Origin: JAVVEG01 sp032251455
GTDB lineage: Bacteria > Pseudomonadota > Gammaproteobacteria > Pseudomonadales > Pseudohongiellaceae
Assembly (NCBI GenBank): GCA_032251455.1
Contig: JAVVEG010000007.1
Span: forward strand, 77,690-141,689
Length of the DNA: 64,000 nt
Reading direction: 5' to 3'
Each line of letters begins with the position of its first letter. Positions within the stretch are counted from its first letter, which is position 1. The notes beneath the pieces were generated by a model that did not search any database, had not been told where the DNA came from, and saw only the letters and a program-made list of their open reading frames with translations. This document shows positions 26,569 to 34,586 of this stretch, one piece after another. The position numbers and the translations under genes are program-made.

Positions 26569-27030
26569 CTACCGGGTATGACGATAATACCGGGATCGAG
26601 CGGGCGCACCGTAATACCGTCTGCTTTGTGCCCGATGCCCGTAATCATGCCGATCATGGGTGTATGACCGGTAATAAGGCCGGCTGTAAGACCGAACATA
26701 AGAGCGGGAGTGGGTTGCGGACGGGAACCTGCGCTCCAACCGGTAATGGTAGCGCAGCAGCTCATCGTAGCGTGGCTGCAGATAACGGTGATCTCGCCGC
26801 TCGTGCACGGCATGGCGAAACGAGGCGACATCACGGCCAAACCGCTCCACCTCATGGCGATAAGCACGATATTGCGGGTAATGCTTGAGCTGGGTACTGA
26901 AATGGATACTGGCCGCGTATAGTCTGTCGGCTTCATGCGAGTAATTGTGCGGGTCAGCACTGACGTTTACCGAGTACAGACCAGCAATCAACAGGGCTGC
27001 AACCAGATTGAAGCGATTTACCGTTTTCAT
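26569..27030 (-). CDS. Small exported Tyr/Arg/His-rich protein, unknown
   Basis: A 153-residue protein with a clean signal peptide (MKTVNRFNLVAALLIAGLYS, cleavage near SADP). The mature part is extremely basic and aromatic. A helical section (about 30-95: HEADRLYAASIHFSTQL, then the EVERFGRDVASFRHAVHERR stretch) is followed by a Tyr/Arg/Ser repeat-like tail (YVRSYSRPYYRSY ... RRYYGAPARSRYYRHTR). No family is recognised. It has no Cys. A surface, DNA or polyanion-binding role is a guess from charge only. Confidence 0.68.
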   Translation of the reverse strand: MKTVNRFNLVAALLIAGLYSVNVSADPHNYSHEADRLYAASIHFSTQLKHYPQYRAYRHEVERFGRDVASFRHAVHERRDHRYLQPRYDELLRYHYRLERRFPSATHSRSYVRSYSRPYYRSYTHDRHDYGHRAQSRRYYGAPARSRYYRHTR

Positions 27031-27100
27031 GGGAACCTCCTGCTTTCTGTGATTTCAAGCTCAGTATCACTGCAGCAAGATGAACCGCACCTGAACCTTG

Positions 27101-27120
27101 AGGAGCCCCTGAATAAGTTT
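27101..27120 (+). repeat. Partial copy of the dispersed CTCTGAATAAG repeat
   Basis: AGGAGCCCCTGAATAAGTTT abuts the pdxJ stop codon, overlapping it by two bases. It matches the core of the repeat at 10414 and 45892 at 16 of 20 positions. Confidence 0.5.
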
Positions 27121-27847
27121 ACTTTTGGCAAATGGCCAGATAGCTGCCAATCACCTGAGTTAAACCCTGATACAGGGACTCCACGACCATGGCATGACCA
27201 ATCGAGACTTCCTCTATGCCGGGGATACGCAGGAAACCCGGCAAATTATCCTGATTGAGATCATGCCCGGCGTTGACCCCAAGGCCAATGGCCGCAGCCT
27301 GGAGTGCCGTATCCCGATAGCGGGCAAAGACGGCATTTTCCCGGGCAGTACCGAAAGCGCGGGCATACTCTTCCGTATACAGCTCAACCCGGTCGGTACC
27401 GGTTGCCCTGGCTGCAGACATCAATTTCGGATTGGGATCCATGAACAGGCTGCTGCGAATGCCCGCATCACGCAAACGGGTAGTGATCTCCTGCAGTAAT
27501 TCCCGGTTGGCCACCACATCCCAGCCATGATCGGAAGTCAACTGTCCCGGCTCATCCGGAACCAGAGTGCACTGCGCGGGCCGAACCTCCAGGACCAGGG
27601 CCAGAAATTCCTCGCTGGGATAGCCTTCAATATTGAATTCGACTTGTTGATACTGACGCAACAGGGCACTGATGGCCCTGACATCCTGCCGCGTCACATG
27701 GCGCTGGTCCGGCCGGGGGTGAACAGTAATGCCACGCACGCCCAGTTCCAGCAGCCGCACGATGAAGTCAGGCAGACTGGGATAATCATTGCCACGCGAA
27801 TTTCTCAACAAGGCGATTTTGTTCACATTGGCACTGAACACAGTCAC
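27119..27847 (-). CDS. pdxJ: Pyridoxine 5'-phosphate synthase
   Basis: A 242-residue TIM-barrel enzyme that condenses 1-deoxyxylulose 5-phosphate with 3-amino-2-oxopropyl phosphate to form pyridoxine 5'-phosphate. Family marks are the N-terminal NVNKIALLRNSRG, the catalytic His in GITVHPRPDQRH, Glu in NIEGYPSEEF, Glu in RVELYTEEYA and His in GLGVNAGHDLN. The start is a GTG with GGAGGAAAG upstream; its GTGA overlaps the stop of the preceding hydrolase. pdxH is 7-8 kb away, so both terminal steps of B6 synthesis are here. Confidence 0.96.
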   Translation of the reverse strand: MTVFSANVNKIALLRNSRGNDYPSLPDFIVRLLELGVRGITVHPRPDQRHVTRQDVRAISALLRQYQQVEFNIEGYPSEEFLALVLEVRPAQCTLVPDEPGQLTSDHGWDVVANRELLQEITTRLRDAGIRSSLFMDPNPKLMSAARATGTDRVELYTEEYARAFGTARENAVFARYRDTALQAAAIGLGVNAGHDLNQDNLPGFLRIPGIEEVSIGHAMVVESLYQGLTQVIGSYLAICQK

Positions 27848-28638
27848 TTGCTTTCCTCCATTGCACTCTCATCAACCCCCAGAAACCCGGCCACCAGACG
27901 ATAGAAAGTTTGGGGTTTTTCGGCATGCAACCAGTGGCCGGCCTGCAGGATGGTTTTCAATTGCGCCTGGGGAAACCTGGCCATAATCGCCTCCCGGTAC
28001 TCTTCCAATAGATAGTCAGACCAGTCCCCCTTGAGAAAAAGTACGGGTTTGTCAAAAACACCCGGGGCCGCTGGCGGTTCGCGCAAATGGGCATAATTGG
28101 CGGCCAGCGCCTGCAGGTTGATGCGCCAGTTGAAGTGCCCCTCGGCATCGCGCTGCAAATTGGTCAGCAGAAACTGTCTGACCACCTCATCCGGTACCTG
28201 CTGTGCCAATTGGGCATCAGCCTGGGCACGGGATGTGACTTTGGCCAGATTCACACCCTGCAGCCCCTTGAAGATGGTCTCATGTTCACTGCCATAGTTG
28301 ACCGGGGCGATATCGGCAACCACCAGCTTCACGACCCGCTCGGGACAGGTCAATGCCAGTTGCATGGCAACCTTGCCACCCATGGAATGCCCCAGCAGAT
28401 TGACTGCAGTCAATTGCAGATCATCCAGCAATTCCAGCACATCTGCAGCCATGCTGGTGTAGTCCATGCGCTCACTGTGCGGGGAATTGCCATGATTGCG
28501 CAGGTCAACCGCAAATACCCTGAAGTGTTGACTGAGCATTTTACTGTGCCAGTTCCAGTTGCCAAGACTGCCAAACAAACCGTGCAGAATCAGCAGGGTT
28601 TCGCCCGGGCCGGGGTATTCCTTGTAATTGAGTTTCAC
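27844..28638 (-). CDS. Alpha/beta-fold hydrolase (YbfF-like esterase)
   Basis: A 264-residue hydrolase close to the YbfF acyl-CoA esterase group. Seen are LHGLFGSLGNW (oxyanion region), DLRNHGNSPHS, the nucleophile elbow GHSMGGK, a lid section and the terminal His in AGHWLHAEKPQ. No signal peptide. The start is set at GTG 28638, preceded by GAGGG; a TTG 12 bases further upstream is an alternative. It is coupled to pdxJ by the 4-base GTGA overlap. Confidence 0.9.
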   Translation of the reverse strand: MKLNYKEYPGPGETLLILHGLFGSLGNWNWHSKMLSQHFRVFAVDLRNHGNSPHSERMDYTSMAADVLELLDDLQLTAVNLLGHSMGGKVAMQLALTCPERVVKLVVADIAPVNYGSEHETIFKGLQGVNLAKVTSRAQADAQLAQQVPDEVVRQFLLTNLQRDAEGHFNWRINLQALAANYAHLREPPAAPGVFDKPVLFLKGDWSDYLLEEYREAIMARFPQAQLKTILQAGHWLHAEKPQTFYRLVAGFLGVDESAMEESK

Positions 28639-28668
28639 TGCTGCCCTCAAATGTCCCTCGCCAGGGAA

Positions 28669-29139
28669 TTACAGATTGGCGCGAATCCAGCCCAGCACAT
28701 CCTCGTGGTGGGTTTTGGTTTTGACATTTGGCATGATTTTTCGCAACACCCCTTTTTTGTCGATGATGAAGGTATTGCGTAAAACCCCCATGTATTCACG
28801 TCCCATGAATTTTTTCAGCCCCCAGGAACCGTAGGCTTCGGCAACCGCATGGTCGGTATCGGCGAGCAAGGTGAAATTCAGGTGGTCCCGCTCCGCGAAT
28901 TTCTGTAATTTCTCAACCTTGTCCGGGCTTACGGCCAGTACCACACTGTCCAGTTCTTTCAGGGCAGACGCGCTATCGCGCATACCGCAGGCCTGAACAG
29001 TACAGCCAGGAGTCATCGCTTTGGGGTAGAAGTACAGAATGACATTACTGCCCTTGCATTCTTTCAGTGTGACCTGTTTTGCGTTCTGGTCCAGCAAGCT
29101 GAATGCCGGGGCCGGTTTCCCTTCAACGGGAAGACTCAT
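28669..29139 (-). CDS. bcp: Thioredoxin-dependent peroxiredoxin Bcp
   Basis: A 156-residue BCP/PrxQ peroxiredoxin. The motif PKAMTPGCTVQACGMRD contains the peroxidatic Cys and, five residues on, the resolving Cys of the PrxQ type. FAERDHLNFTLLADTDH and the TFIIDKKGVLRKI strand complete the fold. It removes hydroperoxides in the cytosol with thioredoxin as reductant. It lies just upstream of the esterase and diverges from the sirtuin gene. Confidence 0.95.
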   Translation of the reverse strand: MSLPVEGKPAPAFSLLDQNAKQVTLKECKGSNVILYFYPKAMTPGCTVQACGMRDSASALKELDSVVLAVSPDKVEKLQKFAERDHLNFTLLADTDHAVAEAYGSWGLKKFMGREYMGVLRNTFIIDKKGVLRKIMPNVKTKTHHEDVLGWIRANL

Positions 29140-29302
29140 GATTCTCTCCTTGTCTGTGAACTGGGGAGCAATTATACCGCCGTGCCAGCGCAGGCGTCAT
29201 GGCCTTTCTTTTCTGGCCTTCCTGCTGGCCTTCCTTGACAGCCGCAGGCCTGTCTGTAAAAGTAAACACCAACTTATTGCGGCAATGACTATTCTTCTAC
29301 AG

Positions 29303-30073
29303 ATGAAAAGACCAATCAGATCAGTTGTCGTGCTTACCGGCGCCGGCGTATCCGCCGAATCAGGCATACAGACCTTTCGCGCAGCTGACGGATTGTGGGA
29401 AAACCACCGCATCGATGATGTCGCCACCCCGGAGGGATTTGCCCGCAATCCACAACTGGTCCATCACTTCTATAACCAGCGCCGCCAACTGCTGCTGCAC
29501 GAAGATACCCAACCCAACCCGGCCCATATAGCCCTGGCACGGCTGGAGCGGGAGTTCAGCGGGGTGTTCCCGGGCAAATTCCTGCTGATCACCCAGAATA
29601 TTGATGATCTGCATGAGCGGGCCGGCAGCAGAAACCTGGTTCATATGCATGGCGAACTGTTGAAAATGCGTTGCCAGGAGAGCGGTCAGATTTTCCCGCT
29701 CAGGGCTGAGCTGGGTTTCGACACGCTGTGCTCCTGTTGCCGGGCTCCCGGCAACCTGCGGCCACACATTGTCTGGTTTGGCGAAATGCCCCTGGAGATG
29801 CCGCGCATCACGCAGGCGCTGGAGACCTGCGATCTGTTTCTGGCCATCGGCACCTCCGGTAATGTCTATCCAGCTTCCGGCTTCTATCAGACTGCCAAAA
29901 TCAAGCGGGCCCACACTGTCGAACTGAACCTGGAGGAAACCGGTTCCAGCTTTGATCAGCATATTTATGGCCCTGCCGCACGCGTGGTCCCAGAGTATGT
30001 TGACTGGCTGCTGCGCACCGGCGGCCAGGAAGAGACCCTGCCGGATGCTCAGTCACTCCAGCAATACAGCTAA
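29303..30073 (+). CDS. cobB: NAD-dependent protein deacylase, sirtuin CobB type
   Basis: A class-III sirtuin of about 256 residues that removes acetyl or succinyl groups from protein Lys. NAD-binding TGAGVSAESGIQTFR is at the N-terminus; the FYNQRR segment holds the Tyr and Arg that accept negatively charged acyl groups; TQNIDDLHERAG and the catalytic His in HMHGELL follow. Cys residues for zinc are at RCQES and CSCC, and LRPHIVWFGE, IGTSGNVYPASGF and HTVELNLE match E. coli CobB closely. An ATG 18 bases upstream is an alternative start. Its 3' end overlaps the convergent thioesterase by 21 bases. Confidence 0.94.
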   Translation: MKRPIRSVVVLTGAGVSAESGIQTFRAADGLWENHRIDDVATPEGFARNPQLVHHFYNQRRQLLLHEDTQPNPAHIALARLEREFSGVFPGKFLLITQNIDDLHERAGSRNLVHMHGELLKMRCQESGQIFPLRAELGFDTLCSCCRAPGNLRPHIVWFGEMPLEMPRITQALETCDLFLAIGTSGNVYPASGFYQTAKIKRAHTVELNLEETGSSFDQHIYGPAARVVPEYVDWLLRTGGQEETLPDAQSLQQYS

Positions 30074-30439
30074 TTTTTCCGGAAACCAGGGCCGGCCGCG
30101 CGCATTGACTGCGGTTGTGGTAATGACAGCTGAAAGAGCCAGCCTGTCATTATCCGCAAGGCGTATTTCCTGATGAAACAACACTCTCAACGGCGAAGTA
30201 CGCTCAGCTCTTACACTTATCCGGACATGGTCTCCGCTGCGCAGAGAGCACTTGTACTCAAGCTCCGCCCTGATCACAACCACGGTAATCCCCTGGCGTG
30301 TCAATTCAGCAAAATCCAGCCCCCTGGCGTGCAGAAATTCATGTCGGGCATGCTCCAGGTAGTGCAGGTAGACGGCGTTGTTGACAACGCCCTGCATATC
30401 ACACTCATAATCCCTGACTGACAGCGTGGTATGGAACAC
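30053..30439 (-). CDS. Hotdog-fold acyl-CoA thioesterase (YbgC/4HBT-like)
   Basis: A hotdog thioesterase of about 128 residues. The catalytic region is RDYECDMQGVVNNAVYLHYLEHARHEFL, with the Asp in the position of the 4HBT/YbgC active site. I place the start at GTG 30439, with GAGG 8 bases upstream, because the family domain begins there. A longer frame opens at 30544, but it runs through a 16-bp exact tandem duplication that looks non-coding. It hydrolyses acyl-CoA esters; the chain length is unknown. Confidence 0.85.
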   Translation of the reverse strand: MFHTTLSVRDYECDMQGVVNNAVYLHYLEHARHEFLHARGLDFAELTRQGITVVVIRAELEYKCSLRSGDHVRISVRAERTSPLRVLFHQEIRLADNDRLALSAVITTTAVNARGRPWFPEKLAVLLE

Positions 30440-30448
30440 GGCTTGGCC

Positions 30449-30480
30449 TCGGCTGGTAAAAATCTCGGCTGGTAAAAATT
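30449..30480 (+). repeat. Exact 16-bp tandem duplication upstream of the thioesterase gene
   Basis: CTCGGCTGGTAAAAAT is repeated twice in direct contact, just before the chosen thioesterase start. Being 16 bp, it would shift a reading frame, which supports a start downstream of it. Confidence 0.9.
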
Positions 30481-30710
30481 GACGCACCTCTGCAACGCGG
30501 CTGATGATACTATTGATGCAGCTTGCTGCAAACGCAGCGGACATAATAACGCGTTTCGCGGTGCACTCATCGAATTGGCTAAGATCAACCCTGCACCTCC
30601 AGCGAATTTAGCGGCATAGTAAGCAGTGTTTACCCACGGGCATGATATTGCTCAAGACTTATTTACGACCTGTCCACGAACCCGACTTCAAGACAAAAGG
30701 ATACTCGAAC

Positions 30711-31877
30711 ATGTTTAGCACAACGACCCGATTGATCTTCGGTGCTTCCCTGTTACTGGGCGGCCTGTTGAGCACTGGCCAGAGCCTGGCGCAGGAGGCG
30801 GTTGACTACTCACAGGCTTCGGCCTGGCTGTGCCGGCCTGACAGCCTGCAGGCCTGTGCCACTGACCTCACCACCACCGTGGTCGCTGCCGATGGCAGCA
30901 TGAAGACGGAACAATTCCAGCACAATCCTGATGCGGCAATCGATTGTTTTTATGTCTATCCGACCGTTTCCCGCGACACCACGGCCAACAGTGACATGAA
31001 TGCGGGCCCTGAGGAATTGAATGTCATTGCCGCCCAGTTCGCCCGTATGGGCGCTGCCTGCCGACCATTTGCCCCTCTGTACCGCCAGGTAACCCTGACC
31101 GCACTGCGGGCCAATCTCGGTGGCGGCCAGGGCATGGCGCCGGACCGGGAGCTGGGTTATAGGGATGTAGTCGATGCCTGGAACCATTATCTGAGCCATG
31201 ACAACAATGGCCGTGGCGTGATTCTGGTCGGTCACTCACAAGGCTCGGGAGTGCTTGCCCGCCTTATCAGCACAGAAATCGAGGGCAAGCCCGTCCAGAA
31301 CCGGATCATCTCGGCAATGCTGTTGGGCACCAGCGTTCAGGTACCCAAAGGCAAACTTGTTGGCAGTACCTTCAAGCAGATGCCCTTGTGCCAGTCCGCA
31401 CAGCAGACAGGCTGCATCATCACCTACGCCTCGTTCCGGGATACCGTACCACCACCCCAGAACAGCCTGTTCGGTCGCGGCAGCGACGACACGGAGAGCG
31501 CCTGTACCAATCCGGCTCTGCTGGCCAAGGGCAGCAAAGAGCTGCATGCCTACCTCAGCAATAGCGTATTGGAAGGAGCCTCTTCGGCACCACCTGCCCC
31601 CTGGACCCACAGTGGCCAGCAACCTCAGACACCCTTTGTCAGTGTGCCTGGCCTGCTGAGCGCGGAGTGCGTCAATAACGGCTCTTTCAGCTATCTGCAG
31701 GTGACCGTGAATGCCAACCCGGATGACCCGCGTACTGATACAATCAGCGGCGATGTCATCGCCAATGGCCAGATTTCCGCCAACTGGGGCCTGCACCTGA
31801 TCGATGTCAACATGGCCATGGGGGATCTGGTCAGCATTGCCCGGCAACAGGGTGCCGCCTGGCTGGCAAAACAATGA
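30711..31877 (+). CDS. Exported DUF3089 alpha/beta hydrolase-like protein
   Basis: A 388-residue protein with a signal peptide (cleavage near LAQ, about residue 28). The DUF3089 region covers most of the rest: AIDCFYVYPTVSRDT, FAPLYRQVTLTAL and the nucleophile elbow LVGHSQGSGVL. Six or more Cys in the mature part suggest disulfides. Probably a periplasmic or secreted esterase or lipase; no substrate data. The ATG at 30711 has AAGGA 9 bases before it. A PEBP-family gene follows 53 bases later. Confidence 0.86.
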   Translation: MFSTTTRLIFGASLLLGGLLSTGQSLAQEAVDYSQASAWLCRPDSLQACATDLTTTVVAADGSMKTEQFQHNPDAAIDCFYVYPTVSRDTTANSDMNAGPEELNVIAAQFARMGAACRPFAPLYRQVTLTALRANLGGGQGMAPDRELGYRDVVDAWNHYLSHDNNGRGVILVGHSQGSGVLARLISTEIEGKPVQNRIISAMLLGTSVQVPKGKLVGSTFKQMPLCQSAQQTGCIITYASFRDTVPPPQNSLFGRGSDDTESACTNPALLAKGSKELHAYLSNSVLEGASSAPPAPWTHSGQQPQTPFVSVPGLLSAECVNNGSFSYLQVTVNANPDDPRTDTISGDVIANGQISANWGLHLIDVNMAMGDLVSIARQQGAAWLAKQ

Positions 31878-31930
31878 TTTTTACACTGAAGTTCAATAGC
31901 ACCATTCACTGACAACAGCAGGAGCACACC

Positions 31931-32527
31931 ATGAGTCACAGCTTTACTGAATACCGCATTTCCCGTTACAGCCGGATTCTCGCAGGCCTGGTGGCGCTAT
32001 GCTGCTGGAGCATCTCCGTCTGGGCCGCAGAGCCGGTGGCCGATAATTTCCAGGTCACCAGCACAGCCTTTAACAACCATGGAACTGTTCCCCTGAAATA
32101 CAGCGCCTACGGTGAGAATGTATCGCCCCAGTTGAGCTGGTCAACGCTGCCCGAGGGCACCGTGCAACTGGCCCTGATCATGGATGACCCGATTGCTCCC
32201 ACCCCGCAACCTTTCGTGCACTGGGTGGCCTACAACATCCCGGCTACGGCCACGGAGCTGCCGGAAGGCCTCAACAAGGATATCCAGGTCAGTGGCCATG
32301 CCTCGCTGGCGGGCATGATCAATGGCGTCAACGGCATACGCCAGACCGGTTATTTTGGTCCACGTCCTCCTGCCGACGGTAAATTACATGCTTACCACTA
32401 TCGATTCTATGCCCTGGATGCCGCCCTGGACTTGCCGGAGGGGCTGAACAAGGAAGCTCTGCTGGAGGCCATTGAAGGGCATATCATCGGCACCGGCATG
32501 TTGATGGGGCATTATCAACAGGAGTGA
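31931..32527 (+). CDS. YbhB/YbcL family Raf-kinase-inhibitor-like (PEBP) protein
   Basis: A 198-residue PEBP-fold protein with an N-terminal signal (about 14-34, WAAE). Family features are FNNHGTVPLKYSAYGENVSPQLSW, the ligand-pocket segments MDDPIAPTPQPFVHWVAYNIP and GYFGPRPPADGKLHAYHYRFYALD. The family binds small anionic or phospholipid-like ligands; its role in bacteria is not settled. The gene ends just before a strong terminator. Confidence 0.93.
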   Translation: MSHSFTEYRISRYSRILAGLVALCCWSISVWAAEPVADNFQVTSTAFNNHGTVPLKYSAYGENVSPQLSWSTLPEGTVQLALIMDDPIAPTPQPFVHWVAYNIPATATELPEGLNKDIQVSGHASLAGMINGVNGIRQTGYFGPRPPADGKLHAYHYRFYALDAALDLPEGLNKEALLEAIEGHIIGTGMLMGHYQQE

Positions 32528-32557
32528 GGCCTTGACTGTCAAGACCTGTCGCGGCAG

Positions 32558-32592
32558 AAAAAAAGGGTTGCATCGCTGCAACCCTTTTTTGT
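32558..32592. terminator. Strong bidirectional intrinsic terminator
   Basis: A near-perfect hairpin (AAAAGGGTTGCA, loop TCGC, TGCAACCCTTTT) with A-runs before and T-runs after it. It would stop both the plus-strand PEBP transcript and the minus-strand tRNA-Thr transcript. Confidence 0.9.
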
Positions 32593-32602
32593 TTGCTGAA
32601 GA

Positions 32603-32680
<78 letters not shown>

Positions 32681-32933
32681 ACAGGAAAGTTCACACTTTC
32701 AGGCCGCGCATACTACCAATGATTGGGTGCTTCGGCAAATAATTTTTCGCGCCTGTCACCACATCCCATCACACACTTTCGTGCCCCCTTTCCCCGTTCA
32801 GAACCGGTCTGTCTGCAGCGCACGCAAGCCATTCTTTAAGCACCTGCCAAGCACCAGCCCGCGTTTCATAATTGAATGCCAACACGTTATAGGATAGCTT
32901 AAGCCTTTGTTCCAGGTGAACGGCGGGTAACAG

Positions 32934-34586
32934 ATGGTGACGGACAGGCAGAAGGAATGCTGGCAGAAACTGGCCTTGCACCAGCAAGACCTGTTGCAGC
33001 AGAGTACCCGCATTGACGAACTTTTCGCGCAGGATCCCGATCGCACTCAACACTTCTCTCTGCAGCTGGGTAAGCTGTTTTTCGATTTCAGCAAGAACCT
33101 GCTGCTGCCGGACAGCCTGACCCTGTTACTCGATCTGGCCCAGGCACACGATCTGGAGTCTGCGATCAAGCGACTGTTTGCCGGGGAGCCAGTCAACACT
33201 ACGGAGCAACGCCCGGCCCTGCATGTTGCCCTGCGTGGCCACCAACCAGCGGCAAAACCCGAAACAGCGGTGGAAATAAGCCGCTGTTTGGAACGTATGC
33301 AGCATTTTGTGAGTGCTATTCACTCTGGAAACTGGCGTGGCTTCAGTGGAAAAACCATAACCGATGTCGTCAATATCGGCATCGGCGGCTCGGATCTGGG
33401 GCCTGCCATGGCAGTGGCGGCCCTGCGGCCCTGGCAAGTGCCACAGCTACAGTGTCATTTCGTTTCCAATATCGACCCCAATCATCTGCACAACACGCTG
33501 TCTGGCTTGAATCCGGAAACCACTCTGTTCATAGTCGCCTCGAAATCCTTTACTACAATGGAAACCCGTGAAAACGCCGAGCTGGCCAGACAGTGGTGTT
33601 TGCAGAACGGTGCTGACCGCAGCACCCTGGCCCGACATTTTGTGGCTGTCAGCAGCAATATCGCAGCCGCCGAGCAGTTTGGCATAGCCCCGGAAAATGT
33701 CTTCCCGCTGTGGGACTGGGTAGGAGGCCGTTATTCGCTCTGGTCAGCCATAGGTCTGGTCATCGCGCTGGCCATCGGCATGCCCGCTTTCAGGGAATTG
33801 CTGGCCGGTGGCAGACAGGCTGACGAACATTTTCTCAATGCCCCGTTGGCCAGCAATATTCCGGTGATAATGGGTTTGTTGAGCATCTGGTACAGTAATT
33901 TCTGGCAGGCCGAGACCCATGTGGTGCTGCCCTACTGGCAGAATCTGGCTCTCTTCCCAGCCTACCTGCAACAACTCGAAATGGAAAGCCTGGGCAAACG
34001 GGTTCAACTCAATGGCGAGCCGGTCAATCATGACACCGGCCTCATACTCTGGGGCAGTGCCGGTACCAACGGGCAGCATTCCTTCCATCAGTTGCTGCAC
34101 CAGGGAACGCGCCTGACTCCCGTCGATTTCATTGCCGTCGCTCAAGCACAGAACCGGGATCAGTCGCGGCAGCATGCCCTGCTTCTGGCCAACTGTTTCA
34201 GCCAGAGCCAGGCCCTGATGCAAGGATGCAGCCAGCAGCAGGCGCATGCACAGATGCTGGCCGCAGGCGTGCCCACAGAAACTGCCAGGCAGTTGGCGGC
34301 ACATAAAACCATCCCCGGCAACAAACCCAGCAATACTTTCCTACTCGATCAGCTCGATGCTCATACCCTGGGCCTGCTGATTGCCCTGTACGAACATCGC
34401 GTCTATGTGCAGAGTGTTATCCATGACATCAATGCGTTTGACCAATGGGGTGTGGAATTGGGTAAGCAGCTGAGCAGTGGAATTTTCGCGGCTTTGCAGA
34501 CTACTGAACCAGCCGGCTCACTGGACGCTTCCACCCGCGAACTGATCAGACGCAGCCAAACCGGGCTGCAACAGGACAAGACATGA
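32934..34586 (+). CDS. pgi: Glucose-6-phosphate isomerase
   Basis: A 550-residue Pgi interconverting glucose 6-phosphate and fructose 6-phosphate. Signatures are NIGIGGSDLGPAMA, ASKSFTTMET (phosphate loop), WVGGRYSLWSAIGL and the active-site GSAGTNGQHSFHQLLHQG, with the Lys in AAHKTIPGNKPSN near the C-terminus. Length fits the bacterial enzyme. Its stop overlaps the start of the rimB-rimK fusion by ATGA. It lies upstream of the GDP-mannose genes but in a different orientation. Confidence 0.97.
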   Translation: MVTDRQKECWQKLALHQQDLLQQSTRIDELFAQDPDRTQHFSLQLGKLFFDFSKNLLLPDSLTLLLDLAQAHDLESAIKRLFAGEPVNTTEQRPALHVALRGHQPAAKPETAVEISRCLERMQHFVSAIHSGNWRGFSGKTITDVVNIGIGGSDLGPAMAVAALRPWQVPQLQCHFVSNIDPNHLHNTLSGLNPETTLFIVASKSFTTMETRENAELARQWCLQNGADRSTLARHFVAVSSNIAAAEQFGIAPENVFPLWDWVGGRYSLWSAIGLVIALAIGMPAFRELLAGGRQADEHFLNAPLASNIPVIMGLLSIWYSNFWQAETHVVLPYWQNLALFPAYLQQLEMESLGKRVQLNGEPVNHDTGLILWGSAGTNGQHSFHQLLHQGTRLTPVDFIAVAQAQNRDQSRQHALLLANCFSQSQALMQGCSQQQAHAQMLAAGVPTETARQLAAHKTIPGNKPSNTFLLDQLDAHTLGLLIALYEHRVYVQSVIHDINAFDQWGVELGKQLSSGIFAALQTTEPAGSLDASTRELIRRSQTGLQQDKT

